A stretch of DNA of 64,000 bases, taken from Diphasiastrum complanatum. Its lineage: Eukaryota; Streptophyta; Lycopodiopsida; Lycopodiales; Lycopodiaceae. The stretch covers positions 20,265,747-20,329,746 of the forward strand of contig CM055100.1 in NCBI GenBank assembly GCA_029204225.1. The letters run 5' to 3'. Position numbers and translations under genes: made by a program. Shown here piece by piece: positions 37,601-49,800 of this stretch (the first letter of the stretch is position 1; the number at the start of each line of letters is the position of its first letter). The notes beneath the pieces are model-generated. The model ran no database searches and was not told the DNA's origin. It was given only the letters and a program-made list of their open reading frames with translations.

Positions 37601-39871
37601 CTCGTATGCATTGTGATGTTCGGGATGTGAATGTGTTTTCATGCTTTAACACCGAAAATTCACATCAGGAACAACAACTTTTGCAAGATTTACAGCAAGA
37701 GTTTAATGAAGTTTTCCCGAATTAGCTACCCTATGGACTACCACCCGCTCGGTCGGTAGATCATAAGATAGATCTTTTGCCCGATAGCCGTCCTATCTTC
37801 AGACAACCATATCGGTTTAGTCAGAAGGAAGAGGAGGAAGTGGCTAGGCAGATTGAGGAGTATCTCAGGATGGGACACATAAGACCAAGTAAATCTCCAT
37901 GGGGAGCACCTATCCTTCTTAAGAGTAAGAAAGATGGGAGTTTCCGGCTACGTGTAGATTACAAGGGTCTGAACAAACTAACAGTTAAAAATAAATACCC
38001 GTTGCCCAAGTTGGACAATCTCATAGATCGATTGAATTGAGCTAAATACTTCACGAAAATTGATCTACGTACGGGATACCATCAGATTAGGATACATCCG
38101 GAAGATGTATCTAAAACCGATTTTAGGACCAGGTTTGGCCACTACGAGTTTCTTGTATTGCCCTTTGGTTTGACAAATGCTCCGACTACTTTCCAGCAAA
38201 TGATGAACGATTTGTTTCGTCCATATTTGGGGAAGTTCGTAGTAGTGTTTTTGGACGATATTCTGACCTATAGCAGAACACTCAAAAAGCATGCTAAGCA
38301 TCTCCGTACTGTCTTACGTATCTTAAGACAAGAGAAGCTTTATGCGAAAGAATCAAAGTGCGAATTCTTTAAGAAGGAACTTCTTTACCTAGGTCATAAG
38401 ATTACCTCCTTTGGGATCAAGATTGACGAGGAAAAGGTGAAGACGGTAGTGGAATGGCCAATTCCTAAAACGGTGCGTGAACTGAAGTCATTCTTAGGTT
38501 TCACTGTGTTTTTCTGTAGATTTGCAGAGGAGTACACAAGATTGCTACACCTCTTAACAATATGTTGAAAGGAGTGAAAAGTCGCAATCCTCCCATCAGA
38601 TGGAATAAGAAATTAGATGAGAGTTTTCGCAAACTCAAGCTTCTAATTGCCTCAGCTCCAGTTTTGAGGATAGCGGATCCAGATTTGCCGTTCGTCATTA
38701 ACACCGACGCGAGTGATACGGCTATTGGAGCTATTCTTTTACAGGAGGGTCAGCCCGTTGCCTTTGAAAGTAAGAAACTAACCGATGCACAGGTCAGGTA
38801 CACCACTCAGGAAAAAGAGCTTTTTGCAGTGATCCATGCTTTGAAATCATGGAGGCATTACCTGTACGGTAATAAATTTGTGGTTAATACGGATCATCAA
38901 CCTTTAAAGTATTTCTGTAATCAGAATCGAGATCGTAAGGCCAGATGGGCAGAACTCATGCAAGAATTTGACTTTGAAGTGCGGTATATCAAGGGCTCAT
39001 CTAATCAGGTGGCTGATGCACTTAGTCGAATTGGTGAAGTGAACGAACTTTCCTTCACTGAGATTAGTACAGACTTTTATCTCTCCCTGAGAGGTCTTTA
39101 TGAGAAAGACCCACATTTTGGACCAATCTGGAATAGGATTCTAGTCTAAGCATACCATACAAAGCAACAACACATGGGGACCGGTGGAGGTTAAACCAAA
39201 CCAACCAAACCTAGATCGAACGGATCTAGCCCCCAAGCTATGGATCAATCAAAGTCATGGAAAGAGGAGTCACACCAGCAGCATGTAGCTACTCATCACA
39301 AATCAAGCATACACTAGTGAGAGCCCAGCAGGTATACTTATACCCTCCAAGGCCCATGCACCACTAGTAGTGCACTGTGACACCTCACACCTCTGCAGCC
39401 TATCTGGGCCACGTCATCCAGTTCTCTAATGACTCACTGATAGACCCATACCAACTCCACCACCATGTGTTTAGGCCTACAACCATTAATTATGACCATG
39501 TACACATAAGGGCCCCAATTCCCTTATAGTCACAATAAACTTACGGGTTGTTGGTCTACCGGTCCCTAGCGTGGACACGCTACCCGAGACCAGTCATGGG
39601 CATGACAGTACCATCTGCACATACCTGTGGCGCAATGCCTACGACACAATGAGGACGTGGGGTGGGGTTGATGATGTTTATGGATGTGGTTATGATGATT
39701 ATGGTTGTGGCTTGTTTTGATGGTTATGGCTGTGGGGTTGTGGGTTTATGATGATTTGTTAGGGTTAATGGTGTTATCTTAACTGTGCCATTTGTTAGGG
39801 TGTCGGGTTTAGCGTGTTATGTTAAGTGGTTGAACATGATGTATATGTTATGAGAGAGATGCACATGTGCT

Positions 39872-39938
<67 letters not shown>

Positions 39939-42900
39939 TTGAACGGAGCAAACCATTTCTGACTAACCATTCAAATTTCACAGAGCTAACCATTTGTAAG
40001 CAACCACGATAAATTAGCCATGACACAAATAAATTGTGAAAAAATATATACAACTCATCTGATGCCACTGTACATGTGATGCTAAAATGTGTATCAGTAT
40101 CTACAAGTCTGTGCTAAAAAAATCATCCCTCTGCATGCCAGATGCATCTGCAGGGGTGTCAAATACAAAGTCTGGCTGGGAGTCTGGAGGCACCTGGGAC
40201 TCCTCTAAGTCTGGGCCAATGCCTGCCAAGAGATGACTAGAAAAATCATCAGTGCGTCCCCTCTTGGCTGGCCTGCCTCTGGGTCTGCCGGAAGGAACCC
40301 TCTAAGGTACACGCCTGGGGGTCTCCCTCTGCCACGGGGGGGTCTCTGGGAAGAACTGCCTGCCTGTGATGCTCTGAGTCGTCTTTGCGCTATCTGTCTC
40401 TAGGCAGCAGCCTCTGTCTCCCTCGCAAACTCTGACCAGCCATCATCTGAAAGGGGGCGTGATGCGGGAGTACTGGGTGGGGCACGTGGACCATCCCCTG
40501 CAAGGTCGACCGTCTCGTCTGAATCATATGTGGGCTCATCATCAGAGGAGGGCAATGGAACGTCAGCAAGGAGGGGGGTGGTCTCATCGGCATCGACATC
40601 ATCCTCGGGATCACCCGGCAGAGCACGCCGAGCGGCATCGTCTGGATCAACCTCTCTGACTCTGGCTCATGATCAGCCGCTGCAACCAGGCACTCATCAG
40701 GATTGACCTGCACAAGTCAATCATTCGTGAGAATAGCCGAAGCAACCGTGAGGGCATTAAACTGAATGTCATAAACTAATACGAAAGCAAACGATAGAGC
40801 ATAGACATATACCTGCAGGAGTAGGGCGCGTGCGCCTCCTTCCCTCATGATGTCCGTGATGCGTCGAACCACCCTGGTGTTGGTGTTGCAGTACACCAAG
40901 TCATTGCATCGCTCCGTCGTCAGACGGTTCCGCCTGTTCGTGTGAACAAGGCTGAACGCTGACCAGTTCCGCTCGCACACGCAAGCAGAACAGTCCTGCA
41001 TTAATTGGCAACCACTCGAGTGAGTACCGACCTTGTAGAGAAAATGCGAAAACTGGTTGGATGAATGAGATTAGACAACATACCTGTGAAAGGACTCAGA
41101 GCGCGAGCGTCCTCAGGTTTGGCTGTCCAGTGCCGTAGCTCTCCCACCATGATACAGGCAAGAGCTTGTTCTCTCGGACGCGTGCAAGGTCCTCGCCGAA
41201 CAACCCCAGACAGTGCTTGCAGTTGAGCAGCGATGTGCGTGAGTACACATGAGCCCGCGCAGGGAAATTGAACGAACGACAGCGTACGATAGAGCAAGAG
41301 TTTACCTGTAACTGAGCCTCTGCTCCTCGACCCTGCTGCGGATACCAGTGTCGCTGCTGAGGAGGCGGATGTATGAGAACCAGTCCGCACGCAGCTCTAC
41401 ATCGGCATACTGCCTCTCGCTCTGAAAGAGCGGATGCAATATGTGGGCCACATTGTAAATGGGCCGGTGAAACTTATCCCATCACCGCTGCCACAAGCGC
41501 CTGATAGGCTCCAACCTATGGACCAAACCACGTGGAGGCAACAATTACATACCATCGTGTTGCGGCAGCAAGACGAAACAGAGTGCGAAATGGAAGAAAA
41601 GATGGTGAGACGGTAAAAAGTTATAACCTGGCAGGGTCCAGCTTAGAACGCTGGAGAGACTCGCCTATGCGGCCCATGAACTCATAAATGAGGCCCATCG
41701 TGCACCCCTCGCGATCAACGAGCCTCAGAACAGAGCAGATGGGGCGCATGACGTCCATCAGCTACTGCATATCCACCCAGAAAGGCTCCATGAATAAGAT
41801 GTCGTGGAAGGCCAAGCCCTCTGGGGTCGTGGACAGGTCCATGGTGGTGAACTCTGCAGAAGTAGCCATGCGCCGCAAATCACCCTTGAGCTTGTGTAGC
41901 CACTCAAGCATGATGAACTGGTAGGCGAAGCGGGTGCGAGCGGGCTTCTTCAAGTCAAGCCTGCATTGACAGACGGAATGAGAGGCACACATGAAACGAG
42001 CAAAAAAAAAGAAGCATCTTGAACGAGCCAAAAAATAAATACCATATTACCTGCTAAATGTGCGGAAAAGGGCAGTCATGCGAGGCTTGCGTGTGACGAA
42101 GTCCACAACCGCAAGTGCCCTCGTGAGAATCTCACTGACCCAAGGCAAGCACCCGATGGAATGCAAGAGGAGGTCCAGTGAGTGTGCAGCACATGGAGTC
42201 CACACAATGGAGGGGTACTCTGCCATAAGAAGCTCCCCCATACCGCAGCAGTTGGACGCATTGTCCGTCACAACCTTTTGCGGTACGTTCACACGATCAG
42301 TTCACAGCTTGGAAACACATTGCAATCAATCGAAAACTACGCAAAACTTTTGTATCAACATTAAGCAGTAAATGACCAAGCAACTAATGAAAAAAATTGT
42401 ACCTGGACAATGCGCTGTGGCCCGACCTCCTCTATCGCTGCGCGGATGATGTCGTAAATGTACTCGGCCGAATGCACTCTCCCTGCCTCGGAGGCGTCGA
42501 TGTTGCGCAGGAACATGGAACCGTAACAACTAGAAACAATCACGTTGATGAGTGGACGTCTACGATGATCAGTCCACCCATCAGCCATGATGGAACAGCC
42601 GTATCTATCCCAAGCCTCCTGTAGTGCGGCCAGTCTCTCTCTGACTGATGCAACCCGCTCTTGGAGCAAAGGGCCGCGTAGTGCGTCGGCTGTGGGTGGT
42701 GTGTAGCCGGGCCCGCAGACTGCAACTTTCGAGATAGCCTCTCGAAAGATGCGGGATGATGCCATGATAAAGGGGAGGTTCAGGTCATAGAACATCTGTG
42801 CTATGGTCCTGGTGGCCTCTCTGTGCTGCCCCTCTCTGAAAGATCCCAACATGGACATCTGTCTGGTGCCTCGGGATGTGGATGGACGATGCGGACCTGG

Positions 42901-43423
42901 AGGTGGTGGCATAGGTGTGGGTGCGGAAGCGGAGGATGTGGATGGGCCGTGCAAATCTGACGGTGATGGCACAGGCATGGGTGCAGCAGTGGAGGCTATG
43001 GATCCATGGGGAGTACTGGCGGAGGGGGTACGGGTGGCTGTGGCGGAGGCGAAGGCGGTGGCGGTGGCGGGTGCGGATGCGACGGTGGAGGTGGGGGTGG
43101 GGGCGGTGGCGCAGGGTGTACCAGTGGCAGGGTCGGTGGCAGTGGGTGCACCAATGGAAACAGAGTCCGCGGCATCTGTGGACGGCTCGCCGGGCTTAGC
43201 AACTGGCTCAGAATATGCCTCGAGAATGCGAGCCGTCTCCGCAGCAGGGATGACCATATACAAATGCCGATCCTGTAGCGTCCCCCTGTGGGTCGGACTC
43301 GCAATCCCCCCAAATGTGCTCGAACCCGAAAGGCGTTCCCTGTGAACTGCTTTCGACAAAAAGGGCAACGCCACTTTTTGTCGGGCATCAACTCCACCTC
43401 ATCCCAAATGGGACGAGCGGCCA

Positions 43424-43495
<72 letters not shown>

Positions 43496-43762
43496 CACAC
43501 ACACAGAGAAGCACGCAAATCTAATATCTCTCTCTCTCTCTTCAGATCCTAGACCCCAAACCCAAGCACCCTAAACCCTAAATCCTAAACTCACGCACAC
43601 ACACAAATCCTCTCTCTCTCCGTCCCTCACACTCTCTGTCTCTTCCTCTCTCTCTCTCACACAAATCACAATACACACACACATCTATATGCACACAAAT
43701 CAACAATATCCACACCAACACACACACACACACAACTCATCACACACCCACACAAACACCAT

Positions 43763-43802
<40 letters not shown>

Positions 43803-46800
43803 TTCTCTCCTCTCGAGCTTCTGCGGAACAGTCCGCTGCCCGCGCGCCCTTTTGTTGTTTTTTCTTTTGTGTTCGGGGACGCATCCGCGTCCGGACGCTG
43901 GACAGGAAGTGGACTCAAGAAGGGGGGTACCTATGGTTGGGAGGATCATTCCACACACCGGCCTTTAGGAGTTGAGCAGCTTAGAGAGTTTTGGTTGTTC
44001 ACAATTGGTATCAGAGCCTTTTCTAGCTCGTTCTAGAGAGAGAACAGCCCGTTCTAGAGAGAGAAAGTGAGAAAAAGCTTGGTTTTTTCACCATAACTTG
44101 GTCTATAGTGCTCAGATTTGAGGGAGATCTGTCTCCGATCATTTCTAGTGGGCAGTTGCTGTAGATCAGCAGGGATTCACGCTACAAATCTCAGATTTCA
44201 TGAAGTTTTAAAGTTTTTGAGGGCCAGCGCATTTTTTCTGAAGGTTTTTTGCTCATAACTCTCCGGAACGTTCTCAGATCCTGATCAGATTTTGGGAGCA
44301 TGTTTCTAGCATCCATAGCGATCCTATAGAGCCATCATACGCCGGTTTTGGAGCAGATTTGCCTATGTTTCACCAAAAAGTCGGTTTCCAAGCAAAAACC
44401 AGGTCAGAATTTTGGATTGGGCATAACTTCTCCGACTTTCCTCCGTTTTCTGCTGTTAAGGGTGCAGATTGGGCCTAGTAGGAGGGCGACCTACTGCCAA
44501 TTGACGGTTTGTGAAAAGCTTTTGCCGTTTGTAAGAAATTCGACGTCAAACAGCCCGCTTTTTTCCTGATTTTTTGACTTTGCAAGCCGATTTGGTGCCC
44601 AAGAAAGTTTTTTATCGACTTTTGTACCAGCATAGGACGCAAGGGAAGTGCTACCTGTCCTTTGGCTTTGTGTTTTTTCCCAGAGTTTTGTTACCTTCCA
44701 GTTGCTTTTCCTCTTTCAGTTCTAGATTGTGAATAAGTTGAAAATTTCCACATTTCACATTTCCTGAGTAATTCCTATACCATGGCTGAAGACAAAGTTG
44801 ACATCCCCTCCAGCCCAGTTGACATCCCCTCAAGCCCAGTTGAAGCCATGAAAACTCCTCCGCCTAGTCCTGGCAGCCGATTACCTAGTGCGCCTGTCAC
44901 TCATCCTCCTCCCATACAAGAACGAATGGATGTGTTGGAGTGGTATATGACAGAGATGCGTACGATGATATCGTCGCTTGCCGGGGGCTTTCCCTCGTCT
45001 TCTTCTCAGCCTCCACCTTTGTATCCTTCCCAGCTGCCCACTCGTTATCCTTCTTCTGATACACAAATGATCATTGATTTTCCTCCTGATAAAGATATAA
45101 AGCCCACAAAATATGCTGGTACAACTTCCCAGAGGACTACTGATGTTGTAGATCAGTGGTTGCACAAGTGGGAAGAGTATTTTGATTTGAAACGGGCACC
45201 CACCGATGAAGGCTGGCGTGTCCGTAAGGCAGCTTACCATTTTACTGACTTTGCTGACAAGTGGTGGCGCAAGTTGCTGAAATCACAGCAAGCCCCATTC
45301 ACCTGGGTTGACTTCAAGCGCTGTTTTCGGGCGCAGTTCATTCCTCCACATGAGCATGTGCGTGCGACGGATGCTTGGTTTCTGCATCGTCAGAGGCAGC
45401 ACATGGTGCAGAAATATGTTGATCAGTATAGAGAGATGTTGATCAAGATACCAGACGAGATTCCCGAGTGGCTGGTAGTCCACAAGTTCATAATTGGTCT
45501 TCGTGCAGAGTTGAGGCCTTCAGTTCTTAATGAAGGATGCAAAACCTTGAAAAAGGCAGTTGCTACGGCCCTCAACTTTGAAGGCAATGTTCGCAACAAG
45601 GCTGAATCTGGAGTGGCAAGTGTGCCCCAGAAGATGGGTTCGCGGAAGTCCGGCCAAGTTGGTCAGAGGGATTTCTCGCAAAAGGATCCTATCCAGATGC
45701 AGCAAACTTTGAAGCGAAAATTGGCATCTCCTATGGCTCGTCGTGCTTACGACAAGTCACCACTTACTCCTGAGCAAAAGGATAAGGCCAAGAAGGAAGG
45801 CTTGTGTTTCTTCTGCCTTGGCAAACATTTGTTCAAAGATTGTCCTCGACGCACGGGCAAGAAGCTCCATGTTTTACAGCAGTGTCAAGAGGAGGGTGTT
45901 ACGAGCTCGTAACCAGTGCCGAACCCTAGAGAACACAGATAGGTCAGATACCACAGTCAGGGTCGTGTCCAGCGTACATGACCAACAGGGCAAGACAGTG
46001 TGAGTAGTGTGCCCCAGCACGGTCCATAGCCATGGCGGGCCTAACACAGCCTAGGGACCCTGTCAGCAGGATAGGGCCCCCAGTTGGGTCCCGACGTGCA
46101 GTCGGCCACGTCAGTGCCACGTGGCCGACACTTGGCAGTAGCATGCTACCAGTCCTCACACTGGGCTAGGAGGGGCTTACTCTATATCAGGGAGTAGGCA
46201 AGGTTGGGTGGATCAGTTAGTGTTTGCCCTACTGTGGTGTTAGGACCTATTACACTGGTATCAGAGCCATCTCCATCCTAGGGAGTTTAGGACAGCAGTA
46301 GAGAAAGCTATCAGAAGATAGGAAGTGTTTCTCAGATTCTCAGAGAGGAATAGAGGAGGAGGATCGCTGTAGGAGCAGCCTTCAAACTTCTGATTTCCAC
46401 TGAGAAATCACAGTAGCAAGGAGTCAGATTCCAAGTGTAGGTAACTCGCTGAAAAAACAGCTGTTTCTCACTGACTTCAGAGGATTCTTCGTAGTTTTCC
46501 CAGCGAAATTAGAGTAGGAAGAAGCCAGCACCTCCATCGCTGTACAGTCAGAGACCTACATCCGATTTCCAGGGAAAAAGTTACTGGTTTTCAGCGAGTT
46601 GGAAGCCAAAAAAGAGGAGCAGGGCCAGCGCTGCCAGTGCTTCTGAAAATCTGGTTTTTCAACAAGTTTTTGGGCCCCAACGTCAGAGATTTGGAGCAAG
46701 AGGATTTCTACCAGATCAGCGAGTAGGAGACTTCTGAAATTTCAGAACTCAGAAGGGTTTTTGGACTTCAGATTTGCCTTTTTGTGGACAAGTTGGATTG

Positions 46801-49800
46801 CAATCAGACCAGCGAGCTACTATCCTCAAAAAACCGGGAAATTTAGTACCGTTTTGAAGCCTCAAACTGGCATTTTTCGGAACAGCAGGTCTGAAATTTT
46901 GGGGAAAAGAGCTGAAAGGGTTCCTCTTCATTCTTTCTTTGGAAGTACAGTCCTCAGAAACAGCTAAGTCATCTTTCCTTTCCCTTGTACAGTTGTAAAT
47001 TAGTCTTTTAGACTTTTTTCCTTCAGAAGTTAAGGTAGCTCTCTTTCAGTTTCGAAGATGACCACTCCTCAGGGACCTGATCAACCCCAGGAGAGAGGCT
47101 TCGACGAACTTGAAACAGAAGCCTTGGCTTACAGAAAAGGGAAGGAACCCATGGAAGTAGAAGAACAGGAACAGTTCGCCGAAGAAAACTCGACGAACTA
47201 GTTACCAAGGAGCAGTTCCTCCAATTGGTAACAGAAGTGGATGAACTGAAGCTGGCATTAGCCAATTTCAAGTCCAGTGTGGACGACTCGTTCGCTGAAC
47301 TCAAAAACTTGATTTTGAGCTCCGCGAAAGGAAGCCTTCCCTCCACTTCTCAGTTATCCCCTTCTCCACTTCCATCAGTTTCGGGTGAGACTTTACGGTC
47401 TCACCCCAGTGTTTTTAAAGATTTAAAGCCTCCTACTTTTAATGGGGAAGAGAAGGATAGAAATGCAGATATTCTACAAACCTTCCTCAGCAAATGGAAG
47501 AACATTCATGCTCTTAAACAGACCCCTGACCATTTGCAAGCAATTGAGGCCAGTCTTTCTTTAGGGCCTATGGCCTATAAGTGGTGGTTAAATCTCCAGG
47601 AGACTGGGCAGACTCCCCGGTCATGGAAAGCTTTTGAAGAAGCTTTCCTAAGAGAATTTCTACCAGAGAATGAACTTGATAGAGCCTGGGAAGCCTGGGA
47701 AAGAACAGTAATGGACAAGTCCCTCATCCAATATATCTCGCAGTATCGAGAGGCAATTTTAAAGATTAAAAATATGGATGACTATCAAAAAATCAGGGGA
47801 TTTGTCCGTGGCCTCAAAGATGAATATAAAGTAGAGGTCCAGAGAAACTCGCCTACTACCCTTGAGCAAGCTCTCAGATATGCTCAAATCTATGATGATT
47901 CAGTGGGTAGGAAGAGAGCGAGACAGCAACCACTTTCTGAGCAGCTTCCTCAGAAAGACTTTCAATTTAAAAAGAAATTTTTAAAAAGAAAGAAAGAAGA
48001 TAAATTTAAAGGTGAAGCTCCTCAGAAACGCCCTTCACTCATACAGCCCTTAAAACCAGATGATTTTGAGAAAGCCAAACAGGAACGTTTGTGCTTTGTG
48101 TGTATGGGCAAGGGACACACAGTCAGACAGTGTCCCAAGGGGCCTTTCACTAAAAAAGATAAAAAACAAGTTCATCTTGTTCAGACTGTATGTTTCCCCA
48201 GTAACTCGGCAGCTTCCGAGATCAAAGTGTATCATGAAGATCATGAACACTGTTGCCAGCTGACCTCTGCAATGCTAGCGAGACCCTTCAGCTTTGGGCC
48301 GCATGACCTAGTACGTATGCATGGGAAAGTTGGTAACCAATCAGTAAGAGTCATGGTTGATGATGGGGCAACCCATAATTTCATCAACCACACCCTGGTT
48401 AAAAAGCTTAAACTACCAGAAGTACCTAGTCAGCATAGGTACATAGTTTCATTAGCTAAGGGTGAAGATAAAAAAATATGGGAAACTATGGTAAGTAAGT
48501 TAAATCTTGGTATTCAGGGGTACCAAGATCAAATAAACTTTCAGATAATGCACCTGGATCGAACAGACATTGTTCTCGGGAGAGATTGGCTCTACAGTTT
48601 AGGACCTTCCCTCCACAGAAACTATCAGGAGAACACCCTCAGCTTTCAGTATAAAGGCCGAGAGATCCAGTTGCATGGGGAGCATGATGTTCCCAACAGC
48701 CCTATGGTCTGCAGTTCAGAGCTCTGTCAGCTAATCGGAGACGAAGACCATCAGGTATTCTTATGTGACTTTCAGTTTATTCCTGAAGTTTCTATTTCCA
48801 GTTCTATTCAGCAGAAAATCAGTAAATTAGAAACTTTATTGTCTAAATTTAAAGATGTTTTTCCTGAAGATTTGCCACATGGTTTACCACCTAGCAGAGA
48901 GGTAGATCATGTAATAAACCTAGTACCAGGTACAGCACCTGTTTCTAAACCTCCGTATCGGGTCAGCCGAACAGAGGATGAAGAAATAACTAGGCAGTTA
49001 ACAGACTATCTTGGGAAAGGCCAAATTCAGACCAGTAGTTCACCATGGGCCTCACCAGTCCTATTGGTGAAAAAGAAAGAGGGGTCTATGCGTCTTTGCG
49101 TAGATTACAGAGCCCTCAATAAAGTCACAATTAAGAATAAATACCCTATGCCTCGAGCAGACGAGTTGTTTGATCAACTCGACGGGGCTAAGTTTTTCAG
49201 CAAAATAGACCTCAGATCGGGATATCATCAAGTCCGTATAAAATCGGAAGATGTCTCGAAAACAGCTTTTAGGACTCGTCACGGTCATTATGAGTTTAAG
49301 GTGATGCCATTTGGGCTCACAAATGCTCCAGCTACCTTTATGACCTTGATGAACAGTGTCCTCAGACCATACTTGGGTAAGTTTGTAGTCGTATTTTTAG
49401 ATGACATCCTCGTCTACAGCAAAACGAGGAAGGAGCATCTAAAACACCTCAGAAAGGTGTTTCGACTGCTCAGAAAGCATAAGCTTTATGCTAAACAATC
49501 CAAGTGTGAATTCTTCGTTGAAGAAGTAGCATATTTGGGTCACATTATCTCTTCAGATGGGATTAAGATGGACCCAAATAAGGTTAAAGCCATACTCAGT
49601 TGGCTGAGACCTCAGAATATTTTGGAACTTCAAATCTTTCTTGGTCTGGCGGGATATTACAGACGATTTGTCAAGGAATATGCTCAGATAGCAGTCCCTA
49701 TGACAAATCTCCTTAAGGGGAAGGGAAAGGAGTTCATTTGGGAGTCCGCACAACAGGAGAGCTTTGATGCTCTCAAAACAGCCTTAGCTACAGCACCAGT

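Larger units (their letters stand above)
33839..43903 (-). mobile_element. Candidate hAT element with a gypsy insertion
   Basis: The hAT gene at 40.1-43.4 kb is flanked by GC-rich ends that resemble each other in inverted orientation (33,839-33,875 and 43,870-43,903; both contain GGACGCGGA and CCGAACAC on the appropriate strand). Flanking octamers AGGAAGCC (33,831) and AGGAAGTG (43,904) match at six of eight bases, suggesting a decayed 8-bp target duplication. The left end includes a perfect 24-bp palindrome at 33,845-33,868. The rearranged gypsy element (34,787-39,607) would then be nested inside. Boundaries are inference. Confidence 0.4.

Noticed and set aside
42803-43345. Plus-strand frames of 180, 94 and 90 residues rich in glycine, valine or arginine
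   Set aside because: Shadows of the proline-alanine-serine rich linker of the hAT gene on the other strand.
43288-44036. Open frames made of serine-leucine or histidine-threonine repeats
   Set aside because: Translations of CT and CA microsatellites.
45944-46159. 71-residue minus frame, repeated at 51,927-52,112
   Set aside because: Lies inside the two LTRs and simply repeats with them.
47225-47227. TTG as the real start of gag-pol
   Set aside because: The frame is open upstream to 47,161 and a natural ATG exists at 47,058 in another frame; a one-base shift is more likely than TTG initiation.
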